From positions 46,729,291 to 46,793,290 of the forward strand of contig CP154956.1 of the NCBI GenBank assembly GCA_039621445.1: a stretch of 64,000 bases of DNA, written 5' to 3'. This DNA is from Euglena gracilis (lineage: Eukaryota > Euglenida > Euglenophyceae > Euglenales). The first letter of the stretch is position 1. Every line of letters begins with the position of its first letter. This document shows positions 32,237 through 42,572 of this stretch, piece by piece. The notes below the pieces were generated by a model. It saw nothing but the letters and a program-made list of their open reading frames with translations. It made no database searches and was not told the origin of the DNA. The translations under genes were made by a program, and so were the position numbers.

Positions 32237-32704
32237 CTATTTGGTGGGGGCTATGCCCAGCTCGTGTAGGGCCCATGAAACCCACCCGGGGTCCAGCATG
32301 TAGTCGGAGAGGGAGGAGGAGGGCCGTGTGTCGCCGTCGGTGAGAATGGCGTCCCTGCGGCCGGTGCGGCGGTGCGTGTTTCCCGGGTCCTCGGGATCCG
32401 GCTCTGCGTGGAGGAGGAAAGGGCAGATGGCCTCGTGCCGTAAGCACCAGCCAGCGCAACGGGTTGTGGTCCGGGTATGGCAGAGTGTGCATTGTACGTG
32501 GTACCACTGAGCGGTCAGTAGGTGAGCCGGGCTGCCGGACGGCCCGGATGCTGGGTTGTCCGCCTCTCGTACCTGGAAAAGGTCCTCCAACCGGTTGTGC
32601 CTAAGTACATCCCAAAGGTCTGGGCGGGCGGGGCCAGGGAGCCCCCGGAGGCCTGGCGCGGGGCCAGGGCCATGGTTGGCCTCGACATCGCCACAGCACA
32701 GCAA
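32237..32704 (-). CDS. LINE segment with first 2A-like motif and Cys/His cluster (copy A)
   Basis: Begins with LLCCGDVEANHGPGP, a 2A-like motif (GDVExN-GP with His for Pro). A Cys/His cluster follows 60-80 residues later: WYHVQCTLCHTRTTTRC and CLRHEAICPF, which could bind zinc. The remainder is Asp/Ser-rich. The stop is TAG where the duplicate has TGG, so originally this frame ran on into the NPPF domain. Unrecognised family. Confidence 0.5.
   Translation of the reverse strand: MLCCGDVEANHGPGPAPGLRGLPGPARPDLWDVLRHNRLEDLFQVREADNPASGPSGSPAHLLTAQWYHVQCTLCHTRTTTRCAGWCLRHEAICPFLLHAEPDPEDPGNTHRRTGRRDAILTDGDTRPSSSLSDYMLDPGWVSWALHELGIAPTK
32666..32704 (-). other. 2A-like motif LLCCGDVEANHGPG (copy A)
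   Basis: Matches the 2A core GDVExNPGP except His at the first Pro. That residue is usually required for skipping, so activity is doubtful. The duplicate at 48,627-48,665 reads LLSCDDVEANHGPG. Confidence 0.5.
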
Positions 32705-33072
32705 GTCTGAACCCCTCCCCCGCTTATGCTACCTCCGCGCTGGGGGTGTCGGCAGGTCCTTGGGTGAGGGATAGTCAGCGTCCCTTGAGGGGGGGCGGCG
32801 CAGCATAAGACAAATACTTGTCACGCTTGCAGACGGCCTGCGGCCGTTGCCTGTTCTGGAGGTGGTACAAGTCTTCCACGTCGCTCCAAGAGCAACGGAG
32901 TCTGCAGACCTTGTACAGCCACCGCGGTGGGAGGTCCGCTACCGGCTCCCACGCGTTTGTGCACACCACTGGTGCATGTGGCGCTGTGCGTTTTTTTGGG
33001 CCGAACCGCGGCCGCGGTGGGGAGATGCCGCGTGGCGCCCGGCGGGCGGGCGGCGCCATCTGCAGGCCTTCC

Positions 33073-34137
33073 TCACGGAGGTGCCAGGGACGTTGCCTGT
33101 GGAGGGCTTGGGCGATGCAAATGATGTCGGTTCTTGTGGGCGGCCCCTCTAGCGGGGATGCCGCGGCTCGGACGGGGGGGGGGCGGTGGGGCTCTCAGGC
33201 CTCGGCCGCGCGCGAGGTCTATGCCCCGCCCCCTGCTTTCCCACGCAGACAGCACTTCACGCAGTCGCAGGGCCAGGATTTCGGTGAAGAATTCCCCCCC
33301 AGCCTCAATGCGAGTCCGGCGCCTCGCCAGAAATTCAGCTCGGGGAGACCGCCACCTGCGGGCGATTGGTTCGGGCAGGCCGTCCTCAGGCGTGGGGGGC
33401 GGGTGTGGTGCCACCCCCAGCCATGTGTCAGCGGGATCCTCCACCCAGCCCCCTTCCATTGACCCCGCCATTTCCCACTGGGAACCGTCCCACCGATGGG
33501 GCGGGCCGGGCGGGGGGTCCCGGAAGACCCGGTAGGGCGGCGCTGAGTTCCAGTTTCCCTGGGGCTCCGTCGCTCTGGTGTCCCCGCCACCGGGGCCCTC
33601 GGAGTTCTTCCAGCCACGGCGCTGCCAACTAGATTGGGTCACCAGCCGGGGTGGGTGGGTCACAATTCGAACTTTGTGTCGTGAATGGTGGAGCTGGCCG
33701 GGGGATTTCTGAGGGAATCGGGGCCCCTTCTCCAAAAGGCGTCGGCCGGATTGTTGTGCAGTCGTGGGGGTCTCCTCCCTGCCGGCGGTGGGTGGGGCAG
33801 GGCCCGGGCCCAGGGCCCCTGCCAGCCAGGCTGGGGGTCTCCTCTCCCGATGCTGCGGCCAGTTCCCCTCTCGGGGCTTTGAGGGGGGGGGGGCTGGGCC
33901 CAATCTCCCGCCCACGCCGCGTATGTGCTTGGGGGTGGGGGACCAGATTGGCCCCTCCAGGGCCGGTTGGTCCTGCAGGTGTGCCAGTCCTAGTTCAATT
34001 TCGGGGGTGAACAGTGCATAGACGGGGCCCCCAAAGCAAGGGCCCCCCCAACAGGTTTCCAATGGTTGCCAATGATGACGATGATGGGGAGTTTCTCCCA
34101 TATCTTTGGGGTCTTTTCGGTGGTCTTTCCATTCCAT
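33073..34137 (-). CDS. Proline-rich ORF of the LINE 5' region (copy A)
   Basis: 354 codons, Pro/Gly/Arg-rich, with recognisable non-repetitive patches (CFGGPVYALFTPEIELGL, EGPIWSPTPKHIRGVG, EFFTEILALRLREVL). Its counterpart at 47,200-48,120 is frameshifted but similar at the protein level, which supports real past coding. It could be a LINE ORF1-type nucleic-acid-binding protein, but no RRM, zinc knuckle or other domain is seen. Confidence 0.4.
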   Translation of the reverse strand: MEWKDHRKDPKDMGETPHHRHHWQPLETCWGGPCFGGPVYALFTPEIELGLAHLQDQPALEGPIWSPTPKHIRGVGGRLGPAPPPSKPREGNWPQHRERRPPAWLAGALGPGPAPPTAGREETPTTAQQSGRRLLEKGPRFPQKSPGQLHHSRHKVRIVTHPPRLVTQSSWQRRGWKNSEGPGGGDTRATEPQGNWNSAPPYRVFRDPPPGPPHRWDGSQWEMAGSMEGGWVEDPADTWLGVAPHPPPTPEDGLPEPIARRWRSPRAEFLARRRTRIEAGGEFFTEILALRLREVLSAWESRGRGIDLARGRGLRAPPPPPRPSRGIPARGAAHKNRHHLHRPSPPQATSLAPP

Positions 34138-34299
34138 TTCCCATGGTCCAGTGATGATGATGGTGGTCCCCCCATGCCTTTGGGGTTTTTACCTGACAGA
34201 GATGGGGGGGCACAGCATGCACTGGGTAGCAACGGCAGCGTCGTCGGCACCCAGAATTAGGACTTGCCCAGTTGGTGACAACGAAAAATTTTTTTTCCA

Positions 34300-34480
34300 C
34301 CGCGGCCAGTCAGACCTCCTCCTCCTCTTTCAGATCCTCAACACAGAATCCAGCCAGACCTCCTCCTCCTCTAAATCACCCCAGCCAGCCGTGGCTGGCC
34401 ATGGCTGGCCAGACCTCCTCCTTTTTTTTGCCAGCCAGCCAGCCGCGGCTAGCCGCGGCTAGCCAGATACCCCAGCTCCG
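34300..34480. repeat. CT-rich / GGCTGGCC repeat, copy 2
   Basis: Same composite repeat as 540-712, ending in 'gccgcggctagccgcggc'. Inverted copy at 46,850-47,020. Confidence 0.65.
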
Positions 34481-34665
34481 GAGGCCAGTGACATTTACTG
34501 CTCCAGCTACGGTGGATGACCATGTAGGAGCAGTGGTCCAGTAAAGGGCCTGGCCAGGCGCACATCCCCAGGGCACCGGTGTATGACCGTCGCGCACCAT
34601 GGGGGGGCCAAGGCCAACCACACCACAGCCACTGGTAACAGTAAAGAAAAGATAACTCCACAGGG

Positions 34666-35235
34666 AAAACCTGATGTGGCACCAGGCACTGCCAAAGCTC
34701 GGTGTCGCAGGTGGCAGGCAGTGTCCAAGGGTGATGGGGAGTATGCTGGACTCCTTCCACTGGTGGGCTGACCCTCAAAGCAGGAGGTGTGGACTGACGT
34801 GATAGACCCAGTCGACGGACCAATTCGATGACGGAGACAGAGCACAGCGACAAGGGTAATACATAATCTTCAAAATTCAGCCAGTATAAAGCTACCACTG
34901 TCGGTTTGGGATAATTTCTTCCAGTGCATCTGACGACCACGTAACTGGTTTCAAGCCCACAAATGGATTGGGGGTGCAACACAGGGTATGTTGGGGCTTG
35001 CACTGGGAGAATGTCCGGTGTGGCATGTCGGAAACGGAGATTCCTAATCTACTGCCTTCGTGTCTCTTTTTCACACCATGCCTGTATTCCGACAAGCAAC
35101 AACTCCGCTCACAGGGCAAGGTTTTCTGATGACTGAATTTTATTGCATTTTAATCGCACAGAAAATCCTGGCAGAAATTACCCAGGGCTGGAAAGCGCAC
35201 AAGGACTTGTCATATGACCCAGGTGTTCGGACCAT
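34666..35235. other. Unassigned single-copy stretch right of the duplication breakpoint
   Basis: Similarity with the inverted copy ends at about 34,666. Both strands hold ORFs of 100-180 codons, but none has a recognisable motif or repeat-supported conservation. I cannot support a gene. Confidence 0.4.
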
Positions 35236-35605
35236 TGATTCACTTAAGCCCTGTGTGACCCCTCCCCCCAGGAGGGGGGGGGTGGGCGGGTTTGCCCCCC
35301 TGGGGTCACCAAGTGAATCCGTGGTTCGGATGTTGTGTGACCGTCCCACACTGGGATTTACCCATGAAGATGACAGTCTGGATCAGGGAGACTTTTCATT
35401 CAGTTCTGAAAGCTCCCCTGTGAGGAACCTGTGTGTGTGCTGTATGTCGAGAGACGCAACTGCCCCTGTGTATGGTGGTGGGGAGGTCGATCGAAAACGA
35501 TACCTAAAACGAAAACCCACCCGACCCCAGCCAGGGAAGGTCGAAGAATTTTCGGCCGTTTCATGGTCTGTCTGTTTCACTCCTGCACGTAGCTGGGGAC
35601 AGTGA
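35060..35605 (+). CDS. Uncharacterised ORF, 181 codons (doubtful)
   Basis: Opens with MSLFHTMPVFRQATTPL and has a non-repetitive N-terminal third (ILIAQKILAEITQGWKAH). It then runs through the C/G fold-back at 35,236-35,323, which argues against a single intact gene. The C-terminal part (RKRYLKRKPTRPQPGKVEEF) is basic. No family recognised. Confidence 0.2.
   Translation: MSLFHTMPVFRQATTPLTGQGFLMTEFYCILIAQKILAEITQGWKAHKDLSYDPGVRTIDSLKPCVTPPPRRGGVGGFAPLGSPSESVVRMLCDRPTLGFTHEDDSLDQGDFSFSSESSPVRNLCVCCMSRDATAPVYGGGEVDRKRYLKRKPTRPQPGKVEEFSAVSWSVCFTPARSWGQ
35236..35323. repeat. C/G fold-back with GATTCACTT arms
   Basis: Outer arms gattcactt / aagtgaatc and inner arms gtgacccc / ggggtcac enclose runs of C and G. 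It is MITE-like in shape. Confidence 0.6.
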
Positions 35606-36829
35606 TTGAGTGTGAAGGAGGAGAATTTGGGGTACCGCGTTCGGCTTGGACGGGACAAGAGAAAATTCAAGCGCAGGTGCTGAGATGTGTATCAGATAAG
35701 ACGTACAAACTCACAGAAGAGTTACGTCACACTGTGTGGGGCGGGAAGGAGCGACCATCCCCCCCCCCCTGGCCGCAACCCCATGTGCTTGAGGCATTTT
35801 TTGGGGGGGTGCACGCCGTCGGCCAGCCGTGTGACTCACAGGAAAATGACCCGAGCCACAGCCTTGCAATGCGGAAGCAATTTCGCCATCAATCTCCCTT
35901 CGAGGTCATGTTCATCGTTGGTGGAGGCTGCATTTTTTGCCCGTTTGAATTTATTTTTCCCCAATTTTTGTCACTTTTGCCAATTTTGAACTTTTTTGAC
36001 AAATTCTGGCCATTTCGGCCGACCCCCCATCGCAAATGTGATGCCGCTTGTGCACGCCGCGGTTGGAGGCTCACAGCCTTTGTCTTGGACTGTTTTGGCG
36101 GAATGGGCCAAGAAGGTCGCACGTTGATGTCCACCTCCTGGAAGCCCTTTTGGGCCAACGGGAGGGGTGGCTCCAACGGCAAGTAGACGCAAATGTCTAG
36201 CAAGGGTTGTACCTGACATTGGCAAAAGAAATCTCAAAACAATTGGTCTGGAGCTTGTTCACTGACCTCTCCACCGACTTCCAAATGGACGCTCCATCTA
36301 GTTACACAGCTTCTCATGTGCCATACAGTTCATAACCGACCACAATCCTCAAACTTGCACCCCCGTTGCAACTCATTCCCCTCAAAACAACCGTTGCTAA
36401 CACGTTGCCATCACAGCCACAAACCTCCAGGGTTCGGCGTTTTTTTCCGTTTCGAATAATTCGGATTTTTCGCAGTTGAATTATTCGAATTTTTCGGGAG
36501 GAAAATTTCCAAAATTTCCACTGGGTGAAGCACTGCGCAGGGAGTATGTTTTTTTCTTCCGCTGGTTAAAATCCTTTACCGGAAAACGGAGGTATCCCAA
36601 GCCAAAACAGACCCCTTTCAGGAGGCTTTCAGACAGACCTTCCCTTCAATCCACGGGTAATCCTGCTCGCAGAAACAGGGGATTTTTTTGCCACTTGAAG
36701 TCTACCCCAACTGCGTGGAAGCCCCCCCCATGAAATGGACAAAAAAGACCAAACAAGACCAGCACAACCCACAGAAGCCAAAACCCCCTGCACCAAACCC
36801 TCTCCACATCTGGCCCATTGGCCAGTGCG

Positions 36830-37150
36830 CCTGGCCCATAACTGGCCAGGACAGCACAAATGTGGCCGAAAAATGGCCCCTAAAACTGGCCATCACCTCT
36901 GGCCCAAAACTGGTCAGCACAAATGTGGCCGAAAACTGGCCAGCACAAATGTGGCCGAAAACTGGCCAGCACAAACGTGGCCGAAAACTGGCCAGCACAA
37001 ATGTGGCCAAAAACTGGCCAGCACAAATGTGGCCGAAAACTGGCCAGCACAAACGTCGGCGAAAACTGGCCACCACCTCTGGCCCAAAACTGGCCAGCAT
37101 GTGGCCCCAAACTGGGTAGCACATCTGGCCTAAAGCTGGCCAGTTCTTTG
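36830..37150. repeat. 26-bp minisatellite GTGGCCGAAAACTGGCCAGC...
   Basis: About six near-identical 26-bp units (each ending 'acaaat') at 36,925-37,070, flanked by more diverged 'tggcccaaaactggcc' units. Same family as 1,885-1,985 and 41,920-42,010. From 35,700 to 36,830 I see no supportable gene. Confidence 0.85.
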
Positions 37151-37494
37151 CCATTGAAAAGCACAAAGGAACAGGAACCGGAACCAGAAAAAACACACGT
37201 TGTAGGCGGGATGAAAACAAATGGAGCAGTTTAGCAGGGACATGCTCAGGTAGAGATTACCAACCTCCTTCCAATCTGTTCATTTCAAGCATGATAAGCT
37301 TCAAGAATTTCTTGCCAGTGAGATCTGCAACAGAGAAGAATGAACATTTCCCAAGAGAGAGTGTTCAGCAAATTCACCATATGCTCCTGCATCCGGCTGG
37401 CATATTAGAGTTCTCTGCACAGTCCACAAATGCAAGTCTCTCACAAGCAGCTTTGCTGGCTGTGATAAATTAGGAATACCCAGATTCGCGTTCC

Positions 37495-37580
37495 GCTATT
37501 TTTGAAAATTTCGAATTTTTCGAATTTTTCGAATTTTTCAATTGAAATGAAAAATTCCCAAATTTTCGAAATTTGCGGAA
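37495..37580. repeat. TTTTTCGAA tandem repeat
   Basis: Four units of 'tttcgaattt' followed by a loosely inverted 'aaattttcgaaattt'. A related 'ttcgaataattcgg' pair lies at 36,450-36,500. Confidence 0.6.
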
Positions 37581-37765
37581 CCTTACAAACCTCCCCACAA
37601 AACGCTAACAAGAAGCCAAAGCAACTTGCAAGGACGCAGGGGTCCTCATCAACGAACCACCGACACACACACGCCATGGGCGGCAACGGAAGCCAAAGGA
37701 CACGCACCCCCCCCGCGCACTATATATATCGAAGATAAGCCTCGCTCTCTTCCACTAACCTCTGA

Positions 37766-38152
37766 TCATGTCACCGAACAGCAGCTCTTTGTCTGCCCCC
37801 TCAATATAGCTACCGCTGACCTGTGAGCGCACAGGGAGTCATGAGGAGGTTCTCCTTGTGGCGAAGGCCAAAAGAGACATTTCCCTGCGCCCGGGGCACA
37901 GTCAGGGTGAAGCCGTGCTACCCGCCGTGAAAGCCTTTCGACCGTCTTCTCCGTATTACCAACTGTGCGTTTCACCCATTCAAGGAATATATCCCCGGTG
38001 ATCCATCCGATGTGCCCCTGCCGAACGTCGGTACACCACACCGTGGCACCTCTCCACCGTTGCCAGAGAACTCGTCCCGACCGGATTGCTTTGCCTTCAT
38101 ACATCCTCTTGTGTGCATGTGGTGCAGGGGACCTCCAAGGTTTTGCCTCCAA
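37766..38152 (-). CDS. Uncharacterised ORF, 128 codons
   Basis: Compositionally ordinary frame (GHIGWITGDIFLEWVKRTV, EKTVERLSRRVARLHPDC) in a region free of simple repeats. An adjacent minus frame at 38,097-38,480 (FQLLHRLMDHTPAKFCLQND) overlaps it and could be an upstream exon. No family recognised and no second copy in the window. Confidence 0.25.
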   Translation of the reverse strand: MEAKPWRSPAPHAHKRMYEGKAIRSGRVLWQRWRGATVWCTDVRQGHIGWITGDIFLEWVKRTVGNTEKTVERLSRRVARLHPDCAPGAGKCLFWPSPQGEPPHDSLCAHRSAVAILRGQTKSCCSVT

Positions 38153-38792
38153 GGTGATGTAAGGGAATGTTGAAAAAGACGTTGACAGCTCTAGGTGCTT
38201 GCGTCAAGATGAATGCTTCCAGGAGGTCCCGGGAGACAAGGCCATTCACCTCACGCCATAGTTGGCCGGCGCACGAGCACCTGCCGGCGGCATGGAAAGT
38301 GGGGGAAATGGGGCTGACGAAATTAAGACTTCGGAGTTTCGAGACGCAACAAACTCCCCTGCATGGACGAAGATACCTTTTTTTTATGGAAGTTCTGAAA
38401 GCTTGATACTGCACCTCATCATTTTGGAGGCAAAATTTGGCTGGAGTATGGTCCATCAAGCGGTGAAGCAACTGAAAAGGCACTCACTTGTGTCTGAAAC
38501 AAGCTGAAAAACAGCTGAAAAGGCTGAAAAGCTGAAACAAGCCAAACCATGCCGCAGCACTTTGTCCTTGTCCGCAAGGACAAATCCAATTCAGCTCGGG
38601 CTCAGAATGCCGTCCATCAGGCAGAACCAATCAAAATGACATCCATTCACCTGGTTTGGAGGCATCTGGAAATGATGCATAACTTCTCCCGGGGAGAATG
38701 ATCGCGATTTTTGGGGAGTTGGTACACCCCTCCCCCCCCTCTCCGAGGGCCTCGCCACGCCATATACCTCCCTCTCCCCCCCCAAGTTGACG

Positions 38793-39450
38793 GCTCTTTT
38801 TTTAAAAAAATGTTTTTTTTTAAAAAAGAGAACGTCATGGAGGGTTTGGGGGAAAAATTTTGTGCAATGTTTTTTTTGGAAAAAAGTTCCTTGTTTATCT
38901 GTGAGCATTGTTTTTTTGTGTTTTTTTTGGGGTTGAAAGCATGATTTTTTGTACCAGAAAACACAGATTTAGAAATATTTTCACACACCAAAAAAACTTT
39001 AGATGGGGTATTCCCGCCGTGACCCCCCAACGCCCAAATTAGGAATCCCCCAACTTAAAATTCGTATTTTGACCCCAAATTAGGCAACACCATTCCAAAT
39101 TCTGCAAAATTCATGACCCAAAATTCTGAACGTACATGAATATTTTGTCAAATTAGGCATCACCGGCCAAGTTTTCAGAAAAAAAATTGCCGAACAGGAT
39201 GTTTTCCCCCAAAAAATCGTTTTCGGTGATTCCTAAGTTAGCCACCGAAAATGTGGTGTTCCCCCGTGACCCCCCCGTGACCCCCCCCCCCCGTGACCCG
39301 AACCACCCCAGAAAAATGTTCCTCAAAAATGGCGATTTCGCAAGAAAAAAGGTCAATTTTTGCTTTTTTAAAAAAAACATGTTTTCTTGCGTTTTTTTTA
39401 AAAAAAACATGTTTTTTTGTTTTCTTCAAAAAAAAACAAAAAAACGTCAA
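38793..39450. mobile_element. A/T-rich TIR-like element, copy 1
   Basis: Starts 'gttgacggctcttttttt' and ends '...aaaaaacgtcaac', giving short terminal inverted repeats GTTGACG / CGTCAAC. The interior has long T/A runs, 'aatgtttttttttgg' words and a GGGGGTCAC tandem patch (39,255-39,300). A related sequence in inverted orientation lies at 44,240-44,907. Confidence 0.5.
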
Positions 39451-39469
39451 CCCTGCCCCCCCCTAGCCG

Positions 39470-40650
39470 GGCCCCCTCGCCACGCCAGCGGCGATTTTTT
39501 GCGATTTTTTGAACGACAATTTTGTTGGCGACCATGGGAGGCTAGGCACACCAGGGGGGGGGGAGGGGGTGGCGAGCGGCCGCGCGGGGGGGATGGGGGG
39601 AGGGGGGTCCGAGGGCGGCCGCGCGGGCGGAACGCATCCTAAAATCGGTGATTTTCGCGTCCAAAAAGTGGTCATTTTTTGCAATTTTTGGGCCATTTTT
39701 GACAACAAAAGTGCTTTTTTGGCCGCGCGCAGAGCGCGCGGCCCTCAAATTTGCCATTTTATGCCCGAAAATTGTCATTTTTGGTCATTTTTGGGCCTCA
39801 AAAAATTCGTGATTTTTTCTTGGCTATGCTTGGCACATGGGGGGAGGGGGGGTCCAGGGGGGGGGCGAGCGGCCGCGCGGGCGGCCGCGCAGGGGCCGCA
39901 CAGGGGGGGGAGGGGGGATCCCGGACCCCCCCGAGCGGCGCGCCTAGCCTCCATGGTACACCCCTCCCCCCCCTGGTTGCCGACCCTCTCGCCACGCCAT
40001 TTACCCCCGTCCCCCCCCTATTTGGACCCCCTCGCCACGGCGTACCAACCCCTCCCCCTTTTTTTTTGAAAAAACAAAACGACGTGTCTTTTTGAAACCG
40101 TGTTAAGTACACGAGGTACACCGGCCGTGAAAACCGTGTTCATTCCACGTGTACAGCTGTGGGGGGTTGGTACACTCCTCCCCCCGCCTCTCCGAGGGCC
40201 TCGCCACGCCATTTACCCCACCCCCCTAGCCGGACCCCCTCGCCACGCAAACGGCGATTTTCGCGATTTTTTGAACGAAAATTTTGTTGGCGACCATGGT
40301 ACACCCCTCCCCCCTTGGTCGCCGACCATGGTACACCCCTCGCAACGCCATTTACCCTCTTCCCCCCCCCCTATTCGGGGGGGTCGGCACACCCCTCCCG
40401 CCCCTCCCTCACCGACCCCCTCGCCACGCCATTTTCCCCCTCCTCCCCCCCCCTTTTCAGACCCCCTCGCCACGCCATGTCAGCCGCGCCAAAGAAAATT
40501 TTCTTGGAAAACCCCCGCGCACCCCTCCCCCCCCATCCGGGACCCCGTCGCCACGCCAAAAACTCCCCTCCCCCCCCCCTAGCCGGACGGCTCGCCACGG
40601 CGTGCCGACCCCCCTCGGACCCCCTCGCCACGGCCATACCAACCCCCCGT
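39470..40650. repeat. ACCCCCTCGCCACGCCA dispersed-tandem repeat block, locus 1
   Basis: At least eight occurrences of 'cccc(c/g)tcgccacg(c/g)c' separated by C-runs and by 'gcgattttttgaacgacaattttgttggcgacca' words. No gene is supportable; ORFs here are Pro/Gly/Arg-rich artefacts. Confidence 0.7.
39721..39743. other. 10-bp-stem hairpin, loop AGA
   Basis: GGCCGCGCGC-AGA-GCGCGCGGCC, perfect, inside the C-rich repeat block. Same design (GC stem, 3-nt purine loop) as hairpins at 902, 9,759 and 43,764. Confidence 0.85.
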
Positions 40651-40654
40651 GGAA

Positions 40655-40870
40655 AACGTGTTTGCAACACGCTTTCTGTACAATGTACACGTGTTACGAA
40701 AAAATGTTAACACGCTTTCCTTACAATGTACACGTGTTACCAAAAGAGTAAACACGCTTTCCGTACAATGTACACGTGTTACCAAAGGAGTAAGCTTTCC
40801 TGCAGTGTACACGTGTTACCAAAAAGAGTAAACACGCTTTCCGTACAATGTACACGTGTTACAAACACGG
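40655..40870. repeat. 42-bp satellite with ACACGTGTTAC box, locus 1
   Basis: About five units of 'aacacgctttccgtacaatg' followed by 'tacacgtgttaccaaaagag'. Each unit contains two overlapping palindromes (GTACAATGTAC and ACACGTGT). Second locus at 43,215-43,400. Confidence 0.85.
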
Positions 40871-41082
40871 TACATCTGCATTGTTCCGTGTCATAAATGA
40901 AAAATATTCTGTAGGGTTACAGCATAACTAGAGTGCATGGAACGATGAGCATACTGCTCAACGGAAGCAAGAAGCAACGCAGCGGCGGGAAGTTGGCGTA
41001 TTGCGGGGGGGGGGTACGCAGACGCATGCTGCAAACACCTCGTGGCCGGTTGTCCAGGAACAATGGCACATCACGAAAGGCA

Positions 41083-41373
41083 TCACAAATATCCCGGGCA
41101 TTTCCAGGGACGTTTGGGAGCTCGGCGCAGGTCAGCACACACAAAGTGGTAGGTGTCCGCACAACTCACACAGTAAATAGACCGAGCTACGTCGGAGATG
41201 GTGGGGAAGCCAATTTTCACACCACAATGGGGACATAAGATGTCAGTGTTGGGAGACGGAAAAGTTAACGGTGGAATGTTCTGGTGCGGGAGGAGCATCC
41301 CGGAGGCGTGAGGACGGACGGACGGACGGACGGACGGACGGACGGACAGACGGCTAGAGAAAATTCCTTTCAT
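41083..41373 (-). CDS. Possible PHD-finger-like fragment
   Basis: The minus frame has CPHCGVKIG, then YCVSCADTYHFVCADL, then RPWKCPGYL and a stop. The C-x2-C ... YH-x2-C ... W-x-CP spacing resembles a PHD finger, but the last Cys is missing (stop after CPGYL) and the frame begins in a GGAC microsatellite. It may be an exon or a decayed fragment. Confidence 0.3.
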   Translation of the reverse strand: MKGIFSSRLSVRPSVRPSVRPHASGMLLPHQNIPPLTFPSPNTDILCPHCGVKIGFPTISDVARSIYCVSCADTYHFVCADLRRAPKRPWKCPGYL

Positions 41374-41440
41374 CTGGACGGACGGCTGGACAGGGTGAGT
41401 TTTGGTCTGGACGGACGGACGGCTAGGTTGGTCTCAAAAT
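41305..41440. repeat. GGAC microsatellite
   Basis: Ten or so GGAC units at 41,309-41,347, with further short runs to 41,430. Confidence 0.9.
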
Positions 41441-41919
41441 CGCGATGGTGCACTTATTCCTAATTACTGTGGCTTTTCTGCCGACCTCATGTGTTTTTTT
41501 CGACATGTCACATGGCTGAGGCCCCTCTCGGGGTTCGTTACAAGCTGGGATTATCATACAATTTGTCAAGTTTCAAGTTCAAGTACACCTTGTCAGTCCA
41601 AGTACAAGACCAAGGTGAAGTGGAGGACTATTTGCAAGAGTATATGTTCTCTGGTGGACAGTGCTTCTAGCCTTAGTGCTGGAGCTTATTTGGCCTTATG
41701 CTGCTGATTGCTGCAGAATTGACTTTAAGTCGGTCTGTTTCTGTGAACTGTGTTCTGTTTTTTGCCTTTCCTTTTTGTTTCTGTTTACAAAATAGCCCCA
41801 GAACAAAGGAAACCGAGGAACTATGGTCTGTTTTTGCAAAGCTCCCGTTCAGATTGTGCCAATGTGCCAAATGTGAAAGGGATTTTGAAGGTTCCGAAGA
41901 TTTTGGCGATTTTTGGGCC

Positions 41920-42010
41920 ACAGGTGGTGGCCTTTTTTTGGGCCACATGTGTTGCCCAGTTTTGGGCCAGACGTGGTGGCCAGCTTTGGGCCAGATGGTG
42001 CCAGATTTTG
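41920..42010. repeat. TGGCCAGTTTTGGGCC minisatellite, locus 3 (inverted)
   Basis: Reverse-complement units of the family at 1,885-1,985 and 36,830-37,150 ('gggccagacgtggtggccag'). The surrounding 41,700-42,250 has no supportable gene. Confidence 0.65.
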
Positions 42011-42474
42011 ACCAGAAATGTTTTATCATGAGATGCTCGTTTTCTTCTGAAACTTGTTTTTTCGTTTCTTACAGTGTTTTTTTTGCTGTGCAACAAGTCC
42101 TCTTTGCACACGGAAGCTAAAAAAATTGGGGGTGCAGTTTCTGAGTCTGGCAAATGGGTCAGTTTTGGAGGGTTTGTGGTGGCCAGTTTTGGGACCGCCA
42201 GGTTTTGCCAGTTTTGTTGGCGATATTTTTTTCAAGGATGCGAACCAATGGCCACAAGTTTTTGGGGGAGGGGTCATTTTGTCCGGAGCTCCTCCGGGTC
42301 TAAGCCAACGGGCGGCTTATTTCGGCCGAACATTCACCTGGGCGACCTTCGGCCCGGACGAACGCAGTCACCCTCCGGTGCACATATTGATTTCTGATCC
42401 GGCCATCACTGCGTACGGCGTACGTATTGATTGGTCTGGATAGCCGGGCGGCTGGCGACAGTGGCTTTCATCTG

Positions 42475-42572
42475 GACGGACGGCTAGAAAGCCGGCATGT
42501 TGGTCGGCTAGGTTGGTCTGCCAGCCGGCTAGGTTGGTCTGCCGGCCGGCTAGGTTGGTCCGGCCAAACGCC
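42475..42572. repeat. ~22-bp tandem GGCTAGGTTGGTCTGCC
   Basis: Three to four units of 'cggctaggttggtctgcc(a/g)g', next to GGAC-type units at 42,473-42,485. Confidence 0.75.

Larger units (their letters stand above)
31417..34660 (-). mobile_element. 5' portion of the LINE carrying Gypsy copy A
   Basis: Minus-strand sequence upstream of the Gypsy insertion. Its reading frame is continuous with 14,813-15,340 across the insertion site. An inverted duplicate lies at 46,661-49,917. It holds a proline-rich ORF, a Cys/His cluster, an NPPF-containing domain and two 2A-like motifs, described separately. Confidence 0.65.

Noticed and set aside
33990-34300. His-rich ORFs (…HHHHWTMGNG…) around 34.0-34.3 and 47.1-47.3 kb
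   Set aside because: They are alternative-frame readings of 'catcatcat' words; the better-supported frame in this area is the proline-rich LINE ORF.
36925-37070. Regular 26-bp repeats looking like a CRISPR array
   Set aside because: Units are contiguous without unique spacers, and the genome is eukaryotic in character; it is a minisatellite.
41083-41373. A complete PHD-finger gene
   Set aside because: The final zinc-binding cysteine is missing and the frame starts in a microsatellite; kept only as a low-confidence fragment.
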